17,096 nt of DNA from CAZSTA01 sp964609495 [NCBI: uncultured bacterium]. Lineage in GTDB: Bacteria; CAZSTA01. Shown in pieces: positions 1-7,222 of this stretch. Under the pieces are notes generated by a model, which made no database searches, had not been told where the DNA came from, and was given only the letters and a program-made list of their open reading frames with translations. Both the position numbers and the translations under genes were made by a program. Each line of letters begins with the position of its first letter. Positions within the stretch are counted from its first letter, which is position 1. Location: assembly GCA_964609495.1 (NCBI GenBank), contig CAZSTA010000066.1, positions 1 through 17,096 of the forward strand, written 5' to 3'.

Positions 1-56
1 CTCCCTAACGAAGAACCAAGAATATGATACCCCCGATTATAAGTTCAAAAACCAAG

Positions 57-75
57 ATGGGAGGGGTTGGGGGAG
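57..75. repeat. Degenerate copy of a GC-rich palindromic repeat
   Basis: A G-rich stretch in an otherwise AT-rich non-coding flank. It matches the reverse complement of 11691-11709 at 17 of 19 positions (ATGGGAGG-R-GTT-R-GGGGAG). It lies downstream of the AIM24 gene. The rest of 1-170 shows no ORF, no clear terminator and no RNA gene. The match is short and low-complexity, so common origin is likely but not certain. Confidence 0.4.
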
Positions 76-170
76 AAGGAAGTTCAAGGTCTAATCTGAT
101 CTCGAACATCTCGGACAAAAAATTTTGAAACTACTTAAATCCTGTTACGCAAAGAATCTCTTCTTCATCT

Positions 171-848
171 TCAATTAGATCTCTTCGGTATCTTAGGGAT
201 AAGCCAAGCTAAGAATGCATTCGGACTCCTCGTCTGGAGAAAGACCTTACCAGGACCAGTTAATTCACAGACCAGTCCCTCTCCACTGAGGAGAGTTGAT
301 TTCCAGCTTCCTACTCTCTTTACGTTGTAGGAGAGACCTTCATTGAAAGCTACCAGATGACCGGTATCAACGATGTATTTTTCTCCTTGAGCTAGATTGA
401 CCTCGTGAATAGCGCCATAGCTAGAGATAAAGAGAGGCCCTCTTCCCGTTACCTTCAATAAGAAAAGCCCCTCACCACCAAAAAAGGTCTTTGCTCCTCC
501 CCACTTCGTATCTATTTCTATATTCGGCACCGAGGCGATATAAGATCCAGATTGCACATAGACAGTCTCGTTCTCCAACTCCCGATAGACTAGATCACCC
601 GGCAGAGCAGAAGCTAAAGTGAGCTCCCCAGGACCGTCTTCCGATTTGTAGTTATTGATGAAGAAGCTCTCCCCTCCTAGAACTGAACGCTTGAGCGCTC
701 CAAAGATTCCCCCCTTAGCGCTCGTTTGTATAGAGATATTTCCGGACATACTAACCATAGCTCCAGCTTCGACTGATAGCTCCTCTCCAGTTTCCATCCT
801 GACTATTGCCAAGGAAAAAGAGGGGCGATATAAGATCTCGTGTTGCAT
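171..848 (-). CDS. AIM24 / TIGR00266 family protein
   Basis: A 225-residue protein of the AIM24 family (TIGR00266-like), a beta-rich fold with structural likeness to the trp RNA-binding attenuation protein; its bacterial role is not established. Family hallmarks visible are the N-terminal ILYRPSFSLAIV strand, VEAGAMVSM, the glycine-rich GGIFGALKR, the FFGGEGLFLLKVTGRG core, and GSWKSTLLSGEGLVCELTGPGKVFLQTR near the C-terminus. The reading frame extends to an ATG at 857, but that ATG directly abuts AAAGGAG; the ATG at 848 lies 9 bases past this ribosome-binding site and matches the usual family N-terminus, so I chose it. No signal peptide or membrane segment. It is the last gene of the minus-strand operon, 56 bases after glyQ, in the place where glyS is usually found. 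Soluble and cytosolic by appearance. Confidence 0.85.
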   Translation of the reverse strand: MQHEILYRPSFSLAIVRMETGEELSVEAGAMVSMSGNISIQTSAKGGIFGALKRSVLGGESFFINNYKSEDGPGELTLASALPGDLVYRELENETVYVQSGSYIASVPNIEIDTKWGGAKTFFGGEGLFLLKVTGRGPLFISSYGAIHEVNLAQGEKYIVDTGHLVAFNEGLSYNVKRVGSWKSTLLSGEGLVCELTGPGKVFLQTRSPNAFLAWLIPKIPKRSN

Positions 849-904
849 ATCTCCCATCTCCTTTCTGATATGAAAGTGTCACTAGATATGATCGTTCCCG
901 TCTT

Positions 905-1798
905 TCAACTACTACTTTCAGCTTCCCTCAACAAAGGATATCCCATTTCCTCTCTCTGCTTCACATATCCTATGGCACATCTCCTAGCCAAATCTCTCAC
1001 TCGTTTGATATATCTAGTCCGCTCAGTAACGCTTATAACTCCTCTCGCATCTAGCAGGTTGAAGGTATGCGAACACTTCAACACATAGTCATACGCTGGC
1101 AGGATCATATCCTTATCCAAAATTCGCTGGGCCTCTCCTTCGTAGATATCGAATAACTGAAACAGGATAGGGGTGTCAGCCTCCTCGAAGTTGTAACGAC
1201 ATTCCTCTATCTCGCCTGTCAAATGAATATCACCATAAGTGATCCCATCCGTCCATTTTATATCAATGAAGTTATCTACCCCTTGAATATACATTGTCAA
1301 TCTCTCTAATCCGTATGTCAACTCCACCGAAATAGGCGAGACCTCTAATCCCCCTACCTGTTGGAGATAGGTGAACTGAGATACTTCCATACCATCTAAC
1401 CAAACCTCCCAGCCTAATCCCCAAGCACCAAGCGTGGGAGCTTCCCAATCATCCTCCACAAATCTCACATCGTGCTGAGCTAGGTCTATCCCTAAAGCCC
1501 TGAGACTATCCAGATAGACATCCTGAACATCGCGCGGGGGTGGTTTTAAAACCACCTGATATTGATAGAAGTGTTGATAGCGATTGGGATTTCGGCCATA
1601 ACGCCCATCAGTTGGGCGTCGGGAGGGCTCAACATAAGCCACTTTCCAAGGTTCTGGTCCTAAAACTCGCAAAAAGGTAGCAGGATTAAAAGTTCCTGCT
1701 CCAACTTCTATCCCATAAGGATGTTGGATAACATAGCCTCTTTCGGCCCAATAACCCTCCAATTTCAAAATAACCTCTTGAAATGTAAGCTTTCTCAT
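905..1798 (-). CDS. glyQ: Glycyl-tRNA synthetase alpha subunit
   Basis: The 297-residue class II catalytic alpha subunit of the bacterial alpha2beta2 glycyl-tRNA synthetase, which activates glycine and charges tRNA-Gly. The protein is full length and highly typical: [21 protein letters not shown] at the N-terminus, then the [32 protein letters not shown] segment with class II motif residues, [38 protein letters not shown], and the C-terminal [22 protein letters not shown]. It follows recO after 78 bases on the same strand, the common recO-glyQ order. The beta subunit gene glyS, nearly always immediately downstream, is absent: an AIM24 gene follows and the window ends 170 bases further on. The enzyme needs the beta subunit for tRNA recognition, so glyS must be elsewhere in the genome. 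The ribosome-binding site is weak. Confidence 0.97.
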   Translation of the reverse strand: MRKLTFQEVILKLEGYWAERGYVIQHPYGIEVGAGTFNPATFLRVLGPEPWKVAYVEPSRRPTDGRYGRNPNRYQHFYQYQVVLKPPPRDVQDVYLDSLRALGIDLAQHDVRFVEDDWEAPTLGAWGLGWEVWLDGMEVSQFTYLQQVGGLEVSPISVELTYGLERLTMYIQGVDNFIDIKWTDGITYGDIHLTGEIEECRYNFEEADTPILFQLFDIYEGEAQRILDKDMILPAYDYVLKCSHTFNLLDARGVISVTERTRYIKRVRDLARRCAIGYVKQREEMGYPLLREAESSS

Positions 1799-1876
1799 TC
1801 TCTACTTATAATCACCCGTTTTAGCAATAGTTACGATTTCGCTCCTTGATAACTATACCAAAATTAAGGCAAAGAG

Positions 1877-2653
1877 TCAACTGGACGCTCGATATTTTTC
1901 TAAATCCCTAAGGGAATCGAGGAGGGTTAAAGAATTCAATTGCCTTTCGAGATAATAGCTGATATACCACCTGAGAGCTTTCTCGGTCTCCTTGCCAAAA
2001 CCACCTGAATCTTTAACCCGCCCAGCCTTAGTTATATTAATCCTTGTAAGCAACCGCATTAAATTCAACGCCCCTCTGGAGATGATCACCTCGTCATTGC
2101 CCCTCTCACGATGACAATCATCACAGATGATCCCTCCCTGCGAAGGGCTAAATACAACTCGTTTATCCTCTATCTCCTTATTACAGTTGACACAGTTATC
2201 CAAGTTAGGTTTATAACCAAGGATAGTAAGTGCTTTTAGCTCGAAAGCTCTAGTTATTATAGCTAATTCGGAATATTCTTCGAATAGATGTAAAGTTGAC
2301 AGTAACAGGCGGAATAACCACTCATTCTGCTCATTCTCACCAGTCATCGCATCTATTAACTCAGCCAGATAGGACCCATAGACCATCTTGACGAGATCTT
2401 CTCGAATTTTTCGGAACGATTCTTTTATAGAGCATTGCTGGATAATATCCAATCCTCGTCCTTTATAGATAAGAAGATCATCATAAGATAGGAGTTCCAT
2501 ACTACTTCCGAAGCGGCTCTTAGTCCTTCTAACTCCCTTGGCAACAGCCTTGATCTTACCATAGTCCTTAGAATAAAAGGTAATTATTCGATCTGTTTCC
2601 CCCAGATCCCATCCTCTTAATACTATACCTTCGGTCTTAAAAAGCTTACTCAC
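1877..2653 (-). CDS. recO: DNA repair protein RecO
   Basis: RecO mediates loading of RecA on SSB-coated single-stranded DNA with RecR/RecF and anneals complementary strands. The N-terminal OB-fold is clear ([23 protein letters not shown], then [19 protein letters not shown]), followed by a helical domain (about residues 85-150) and a zinc-binding loop with CVNC at about 154-157 and CDDC at about 177-180. At 258 residues it has normal length. The frame is open from a TTG at 2656, but the GTG at 2653 has better spacing from a GGTGG at about 2660-2664; both are non-ATG. The start lies inside the end of deoC (8-11 base overlap), so translation is probably coupled. Position between deoC and glyQ matches the conserved recO-glyQ order, with deoC/rpiB in the slot where era often sits. 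Confidence 0.95.
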   Translation of the reverse strand: MSKLFKTEGIVLRGWDLGETDRIITFYSKDYGKIKAVAKGVRRTKSRFGSSMELLSYDDLLIYKGRGLDIIQQCSIKESFRKIREDLVKMVYGSYLAELIDAMTGENEQNEWLFRLLLSTLHLFEEYSELAIITRAFELKALTILGYKPNLDNCVNCNKEIEDKRVVFSPSQGGIICDDCHRERGNDEVIISRGALNLMRLLTRINITKAGRVKDSGGFGKETEKALRWYISYYLERQLNSLTLLDSLRDLEKYRASS

Positions 2654-3524
2654 CAATATCCACCGGCTTTAAGTTAGGATGAACAATGGCAACGCTGGCG
2701 CTGGCTCCGATTCTGGTCGCTCCAGCCTCGATCATCTTCTTGGCGACCTCAAATGTTCTGATCCCTCCCGCGGCTTTAACTCCCATATCGCTTCCCACCA
2801 CCCGTCGCATTAAAGCCACATCCTCAACGGTCGCTCCTCCCGGACCGAATCCAGTTGAGGTCTTCACAAAATCAGCACCAGCAGTCTTAGCCAAAGTACA
2901 GGCTTTCACCTTCTCCTCATCAGTCAATAGAGCGGCCTCTATTATCACTTTGCAAAGAGCCCAACCTCGGCAGGCGGAAACCACTCCTCTGATATCATCC
3001 TCCACGAACTGGTAATCTCCTGATTTCAACGCTCCTACATTGATCACCATATCTATCTCCGAAGCTCCATCGTAGATCGCTTTCTTAGCCTCAAAAGCCT
3101 TGACCTCAGACACATTAGCTCCTAAAGGGAAACCCACTACCGAGCAAACTTTGACCGATACTCCTCGCAATAGCTCCGCGGCCAGGGAGACATAAGTTGG
3201 ATTAACACAGACCGACGCGAATCTGAACTTCTTAGCTTCTTCACAAAGCTTAACCACCTGATCTCTAGTAGCCTCTGGCTTCAACAAAGTATGATCGATC
3301 ATCCCCGCTATCTCGCTCTGAACAATGCCTACTCCAGCTTTAGCACTGATTCGAGAGGCTCCTGCCTTAACGATCTCCTTAACCGCCTCCGGACAATTAT
3401 GGGCACAATAGCCATTCTCAGAGCAATTACGTTCGCCATTGCCACAACTAGAACTTTCACTATTCCCTTGAAGCTGTAATATAACTTCTCTTGTTACCTG
3501 GTTAACTATTCGTTCAAGGTCCAT
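2646..3524 (-). CDS. deoC: Deoxyribose-phosphate aldolase with BMC-type N-terminal extension
   Basis: A class I aldolase cleaving 2-deoxyribose 5-phosphate to acetaldehyde and glyceraldehyde 3-phosphate. The TIM-barrel (about residues 70-292) is intact: [12 protein letters not shown] start, active-site Asp158 in [13 protein letters not shown], Schiff-base Lys221 in [11 protein letters not shown], and proton-relay Lys250 in [10 protein letters not shown] (equivalents of E. coli D102, K167, K201). About 70 extra N-terminal residues precede it: an amphipathic helix ([18 protein letters not shown]), a short Ser-rich linker, then four cysteines (27, 34, 40, 44; C-x6-C-x5-C-x3-C) and [11 protein letters not shown] short amphipathic helix plus linker at the very N-terminus is the usual form of a bacterial-microcompartment encapsulation peptide; the Cys cluster may bind metal (inference). 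The start ATG follows AAAGGAG with 9-base spacing, only 3 bases after rpiB, so the two are tightly co-expressed. No shell protein is in the window. Confidence 0.93.
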   Translation of the reverse strand: MDLERIVNQVTREVILQLQGNSESSSCGNGERNCSENGYCAHNCPEAVKEIVKAGASRISAKAGVGIVQSEIAGMIDHTLLKPEATRDQVVKLCEEAKKFRFASVCVNPTYVSLAAELLRGVSVKVCSVVGFPLGANVSEVKAFEAKKAIYDGASEIDMVINVGALKSGDYQFVEDDIRGVVSACRGWALCKVIIEAALLTDEEKVKACTLAKTAGADFVKTSTGFGPGGATVEDVALMRRVVGSDMGVKAAGGIRTFEVAKKMIEAGATRIGASASVAIVHPNLKPVDIGE

Positions 3525-3527
3525 AAT

Positions 3528-4313
3528 TTACAACTCCTTTCTCTCTAGCGCGCTAATCTTAGCTACTCGACGCGAATGCCTGCCCCCAGCAAACTCGGTT
3601 TCCAACCAAACTTTTACGATCTCTCTAGCCAATCCTTTCCCAATAGCTCGCGCGCCCAGGGTTAGGACGTTGGCATTATTATGTTCTCGGCTACTCCTCG
3701 CGCTATAGAGGTCATATCCCAAAGCCGCCCTGATTCCAGGGATTTTGTTAGCTACGATACAAGATCCTATCCCCACCCCATCTATCATTATACCCCTGTG
3801 GCATTCGCCCCTAGCCACAGAATACGCCACCTTCGCCGCAATATCTGGATAATCCACTGGTGAGTTAGAGGAGAAAGTCCCATAATCCTTGAAGTCATAT
3901 CCTAGCTCCTTCAAATATAACTTCAAATCGTCCTTGAGTTCCACCCCGCTATGATCACAACCGAGAGCGATCTTAACGATTACCTCCTCCCCGAAAGCCT
4001 CCTCAATCCTCGGTAACTCTGAGGAAACTACTATCTTTATCTCTCGCTCTCTAGCGGTATCCCTAGCTAAAGGAGTGATGATAGATTCGGGAGGCACCTG
4101 TATTTCTCCTCCCCGCGGAACAGTTGAAATACTTTCCTGAGTTATTAAAGTCTTTGCTCCATCCTTATCCGAGAAGGTTACTATATTCTTGGCTCGCTTT
4201 TGAGAAGAGGTATCTTCCCTCTCTGAATTTTCAATAGCTTCTGCTCCTTGAGAATCTAATAAACGATGCACTATATCCCTGATCATGGCTCTCAATTCAC
4301 TCTCCGAAGCCAT
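3528..4313 (-). CDS. rpiB: RpiB/LacA/LacB family sugar-phosphate isomerase with BMC-type N-terminal extension
   Basis: The C-terminal half (about 112-261) is an RpiB-type isomerase, the family interconverting ribose 5-phosphate and ribulose 5-phosphate: KIALGCDHSGVELK, DYGTFSSNSPVDYPDIA, ANKIPGIRAAL, SREHNNANVLTLGAR and GGRHSRRVAKI. The usual catalytic Cys of E. coli RpiB (ILICGTGVG) is Asp178 here (IMIDGVGIG), with a Cys at 185 instead, so substrate or chemistry may differ. Normal RpiB is about 150 residues; here about 110 precede it: an amphipathic helix (ELRAMIRDIVHRLL, residues 6-19) like a microcompartment encapsulation peptide, a polar linker, and a short module ending TPLARDTARE at about 80-90. 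The start follows a strong AAGGAGG. It lies 3 bases upstream of deoC and 81 bases after cdd, with a hairpin between. Probable cargo of an SPU-like microcompartment; exact reaction uncertain. Confidence 0.88.
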   Translation of the reverse strand: MASESELRAMIRDIVHRLLDSQGAEAIENSEREDTSSQKRAKNIVTFSDKDGAKTLITQESISTVPRGGEIQVPPESIITPLARDTAREREIKIVVSSELPRIEEAFGEEVIVKIALGCDHSGVELKDDLKLYLKELGYDFKDYGTFSSNSPVDYPDIAAKVAYSVARGECHRGIMIDGVGIGSCIVANKIPGIRAALGYDLYSARSSREHNNANVLTLGARAIGKGLAREIVKVWLETEFAGGRHSRRVAKISALERKEL

Positions 4314-4338
4314 CTATAATCCTCCTTCTCACCTAGAA

Positions 4339-4365
4339 AAGAGAGGGCTATTATCGTCCTCTCTT
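4339..4365 (-). terminator. Hairpin between cdd and rpiB (attenuator or weak terminator)
   Basis: An 8-bp perfect stem (AAGAGAGG with CCTCTCTT) around an 11-base loop, followed on the minus strand by TTCT. It sits in the 81-base gap between cdd and rpiB. The short U-tract suggests partial termination, or an RNA processing/stability element setting rpiB-deoC level relative to upstream genes. No energy calculation was possible. Confidence 0.4.
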
Positions 4366-4394
4366 AGTGATTCGAGCTAGCATCTTATCACAAA

Positions 4395-4784
4395 TCATTT
4401 TTCTATAAAGGTAAAGGCTTGGGGAAGAAGTTCCGATAAGTTTACGATCACCTGATCTCCCTTCAAATTAGCCAAGATTACCTTCATATCGGGGGCAAAT
4501 TCAGCTAATACCTGCCGACAAGCTCCACAAGGATTACAAGGACGCTCCTTATCAGCCACTATCGCTATCGCCACGAAATCGTCCTCTCCAGCGGATATAG
4601 CTTTAACGACCGCGGTGCGCTCCGCACAGATAGTCAACCCATAAGAGGCATTCTCCACATTACAACCAGTAAAGATCTTGCCTCCTCTAGTCAAAAGAGC
4701 CGCTCCTACTTTGAAATCGGAGTAAGGAGCGTAAGCCTTCTCTCTAGCTTTTATAGCTTTAGATATAAGATCAGCGTAATCCAT
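4395..4784 (-). CDS. cdd: Cytidine deaminase
   Basis: Deaminates cytidine and deoxycytidine to uridine and deoxyuridine in pyrimidine salvage. The 129-residue protein matches the short homotetrameric class: AYAPYSDFKVGAALL, substrate-binding NVEN at about 42-45, catalytic CAE (Cys53, Glu55) and zinc-binding PCGAC (Cys86, Cys89), giving a three-Cys zinc site. The frame is open to an ATG at 4826, but the ATG at 4784 begins MDYADLISKAIKAR, aligning with the start of known short Cdd proteins, and the extra 14 residues are basic and unlike the family; I therefore use 4784. Either start overlaps the 3' end of the CNNM gene (14 or 56 bases), pointing to translational coupling. With deoC and rpiB downstream, it supports a (deoxy)nucleoside-breakdown theme. 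Confidence 0.95.
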   Translation of the reverse strand: MDYADLISKAIKAREKAYAPYSDFKVGAALLTRGGKIFTGCNVENASYGLTICAERTAVVKAISAGEDDFVAIAIVADKERPCNPCGACRQVLAEFAPDMKVILANLKGDQVIVNLSELLPQAFTFIEK

Positions 4785-6222
4785 CTTCGGCTTTCGAAGT
4801 CTCAGACTTAGTTTTCCCACCATCATTATCTTTATCCGGCAATTTTATAATCCTGATCTTAGAGATCCGATGTCCTTCCACCTTCTCCATAACCATCTTC
4901 ACTTTAAGATCATCCAACTGGAGAGTTTCCCCCTCCCGAGGGATTCTACCGAACATCGCAAAGGCAAAGCCACCAATCGTCTCGAACTCACCTTCAGGGA
5001 ATCTAACTTCTACTATATCCTGAGCATCCTCAATAGAAACTATAGCATCCAATATTATACTATTATCATCTAATATCTTGAAGTGAGGCTCCTCGGTATC
5101 ATATTCGTCCTGGATCTCACCAAATATCTCCTCTATGATATCCTCCATAGTCACTAGACCAGCAGTTCCTCCGTACTCATCTAGCACGATAGCCAGATGG
5201 GTTTTCCTCCTCTGAAAAGCGCGAAGTAGATCGTATATATTCTTGGTATCGGGAACGAAATAGGGAGGTCTTATTAGCTCCTCTACCTCTCGGATCGGTT
5301 TATCCTTCTGAGTGACCCAAAGGAGAGCCTTAGCATGAATAACACCTATGATATTATCGAGTGTCTCCTTATAAATAGGGATACGAGAATGTCCAGCTTC
5401 CTCAACGATCTTTGATACTTCCTCTACAGTAGAATCCTCCTCCACCCCAACTATATCTATCCGAGGGATCATAACCTCTCTGACGATCTTATCGCTAAGC
5501 TCAAAGATGTCCTGAATAATCTCTTTTTTATATTGGGGATCTCCCTCGTATAGTTCCTCTAAAAGAGCTATACCACCCTCAGAAGGAGAAGAGGGAACTA
5601 TCTCTAGTTCCTCCGAACTGTCTCCCCCTAATAATCTAACGAACTTACCGGATATAAAGATCAAGAGGAAAACAATAGGGCTTATTAGCCAATTATAGAT
5701 CCTGATTATAACGGAAAGTTTTATAGCCCATCTCGCAGGATCTTGTCTAGCTAAGGATCTAGGCACTATCTGAGCTAAAATAGCTATTAGGAAAAACATT
5801 CCCCCGATGGCTATCGCGAGACCTTTATTGCCCCATAATATAAATGCCAGGTGAGTGGCAAAGGCAGAGGAAGCCACATTAGCTAATACGATACCAGCCA
5901 TAAGCGATATCGGCAGTCCCGGCTTCTCTATCAAGCTTATGAGCACCTTGGCTCGAGATTCTTCCTCCTTTTTCAAAGTCTCGATCTGAGATTTGCTTAA
6001 TGATAAAAGGGATATATAAGCACAGGAAAGAAGAGCTGAGGCTACTAATAATAAACCTAGCGCCGCGATCTCCCACCAGGGGATCTCATAGATAACATCT
6101 CCAGCCAGGGTACTTACAGAATCTATATCACCTTCTGAACTTTCCAAAAAAGGATTACCCCCCAAATGGGCCCTTACTAGCCGTTCTCTGAACCAATTAT
6201 CAATCGTGTTTATAGACCCCAT
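4771..6222 (-). CDS. CNNM/CBS/CorC-domain membrane protein (hemolysin C family)
   Basis: An inner-membrane protein with the classic three-part order: a CNNM (DUF21) transmembrane domain with about four hydrophobic segments (residues 50-200, including ANVASSAFATHLAF and the IVPRSLAR motif), a CBS pair (about 248-370: VMIPRIDIVGV, HSRIPIYKETLDNIIGVIH, LAIVLDEYGGTAGLVTMEDIIEEIFGEI), and a CorC_HlyC domain (about 380-460, ETIGGFAFAMFGRIP). Such proteins are linked to Mg2+/Co2+ efflux or resistance; the hemolysin name is historical. Members often neighbour ybeY, cdd, era and recO, as here. It is the first gene of the operon. The start is doubtful: there is no ribosome-binding site, the -10 hexamer of a perfect promoter ends 3 bases before this ATG, and residues 1-45 are not conserved-looking. 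A TTG at 6147, preceded by GGGGGG, is one alternative. Confidence 0.9.
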   Translation of the reverse strand: MGSINTIDNWFRERLVRAHLGGNPFLESSEGDIDSVSTLAGDVIYEIPWWEIAALGLLLVASALLSCAYISLLSLSKSQIETLKKEEESRAKVLISLIEKPGLPISLMAGIVLANVASSAFATHLAFILWGNKGLAIAIGGMFFLIAILAQIVPRSLARQDPARWAIKLSVIIRIYNWLISPIVFLLIFISGKFVRLLGGDSSEELEIVPSSPSEGGIALLEELYEGDPQYKKEIIQDIFELSDKIVREVMIPRIDIVGVEEDSTVEEVSKIVEEAGHSRIPIYKETLDNIIGVIHAKALLWVTQKDKPIREVEELIRPPYFVPDTKNIYDLLRAFQRRKTHLAIVLDEYGGTAGLVTMEDIIEEIFGEIQDEYDTEEPHFKILDDNSIILDAIVSIEDAQDIVEVRFPEGEFETIGGFAFAMFGRIPREGETLQLDDLKVKMVMEKVEGHRISKIRIIKLPDKDNDGGKTKSETSKAEDGLR

Positions 6223-6225
6223 CTA

Positions 6226-6254
6226 ATTATACAATCTTATTTTCTCTTTGTCAA
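6226..6254 (-). promoter_or_regulatory. Consensus-perfect sigma70 promoter of the CNNM-cdd-rpiB-deoC-recO-glyQ operon
   Basis: On the minus strand TTGACA (6254-6249), a 17-base spacer, then TATAAT (6231-6226): both hexamers match consensus at every base with optimal spacing. It lies in the 77-base gap after the M28 peptidase gene. Expected transcription start is about 6218-6220, at or just inside the first possible ATG of the CNNM gene, so that gene is either leaderless or starts further in. Confidence 0.75.
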
Positions 6255-6299
6255 GTTAAATGCCCACTTTTGTAAGTGATAAGGGAGTCGCTAGATTTA

Positions 6300-7196
6300 C
6301 TATCTGAGGATAATATCGAGTAGAACCTCACCCACCATCCTTAGGCTCTCTGGGCTGCATTTATCAGAGGTATCTCCTGTAGTGTGCCAATAAGGATAAT
6401 CGAAATCTATTATATCTATGCATTTCACTCCAGCGACGATAAGAGGAAGATGATCATCCATTATAGCACTTCCAATAATATCCTCAAATTGATGATAACC
6501 TAACTTCTGAGCCGTATTCCAGACCATATCAACGATATCAGGAGCATAAGCTAGAGAATACCTCTCTTTATGTATATTTAGGTCCTTATCCCCTATCATA
6601 TCTATTAATATCGCATAATCAGGGAGATATTGAGACATATTCTTAGCGAAATACTTCGAGCCGAGAAGCCAATCGTTATCTAGAGGATTATCAGGATCGA
6701 ACCAAGTCCCTGCATCCTCTCCATCGAAGAGCACTATTATCACCTCTCGCTCTAAATCCTGCGAGCTTAGAATCCTAGCTATTTCCAACAAGACGGCGAC
6801 TCCAGACGCTCCATCATTAGCTCCGATAACTGGCTCACTCCTCCTCTTCTTACTTGGATCCTCATCGGCATGCGGACGAGTATCCCAGTGAGCCGCTAAA
6901 AGAATCCTCTCCTTGGCCTCCCCTTCTGGAGAGAAGATAGCGATGATATTCGTCAATTGGTAGCCAAAGGAAGTGAAATTCTGGGTATCTACCCTATCCG
7001 CATATCTCCTAAGCTCAGCTATCAGATACTTCTTCGCTTCAAAATGTCCTTTAGAGCCAGGATAACGCGGTCCAAAGCTGACCTGCTTTTCCAAATAGGA
7101 GAAAGCACTAAGAGCATTGAATTGCTCAGCAGAAGAGATGCTTACCTGACTCACTAAAGAAAATAGGATAATTAGCAACAGGGTGTATCTCAACAT
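6300..7196 (-). CDS. Secreted M28-family metallohydrolase, glutaminyl-cyclase-like
   Basis: A zinc-dependent M28 peptidase-fold protein, 298 residues, with a cleavable signal peptide (MLRYTLLLIILFSLVSQ, cleavage probably near ISSAEQ), hence periplasmic or secreted. Conserved metal and catalytic residues (counted from this start) are visible: His in AAHWDTRP (about 103), Asp in GANDGASG (about 128), Glu in LFDGED (about 160), Asp in LIDMIGD (about 199), and His in PYWHTTGDT (about 271). The FDGEDAG and YWHTTGDT segments resemble glutaminyl-peptide cyclotransferase-like members, which make N-terminal pyroglutamate, but aminopeptidase activity cannot be excluded. The frame is open from a TTG at 7226 overlapping the previous gene's stop; the ATG at 7196 is chosen because GAGGAGG sits just upstream and the signal peptide then starts correctly. 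Co-transcribed with the O-antigen ligase gene. Confidence 0.88.
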   Translation of the reverse strand: MLRYTLLLIILFSLVSQVSISSAEQFNALSAFSYLEKQVSFGPRYPGSKGHFEAKKYLIAELRRYADRVDTQNFTSFGYQLTNIIAIFSPEGEAKERILLAAHWDTRPHADEDPSKKRRSEPVIGANDGASGVAVLLEIARILSSQDLEREVIIVLFDGEDAGTWFDPDNPLDNDWLLGSKYFAKNMSQYLPDYAILIDMIGDKDLNIHKERYSLAYAPDIVDMVWNTAQKLGYHQFEDIIGSAIMDDHLPLIVAGVKCIDIIDFDYPYWHTTGDTSDKCSPESLRMVGEVLLDIILR

Positions 7197-7222
7197 AGAT
7201 CCCCTCCTCACAATTGGTATTT

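Noticed and set aside
840-1088. Plus-strand open frame antisense to glyQ
   Set aside because: Overlaps the conserved glyQ C-terminus and has no family resemblance.
2686-3015. Plus-strand open frame of 109 codons inside deoC
   Set aside because: Antisense to a strongly conserved aldolase gene, low-complexity Ala/Pro/Ser/Thr product, no ribosome-binding site; a shadow frame.
4785-4826. Longer cytidine deaminase N-terminus from ATG 4826
   Set aside because: The 14 extra residues are basic, unlike the family, and lie fully within the CNNM coding end; ATG 4784 aligns with known short Cdd starts.
6268-6281. CACTT/AAGTG hairpin after the M28 peptidase gene as a terminator
   Set aside because: Only 5 bp and no U-tract; may be chance in AT-rich DNA.
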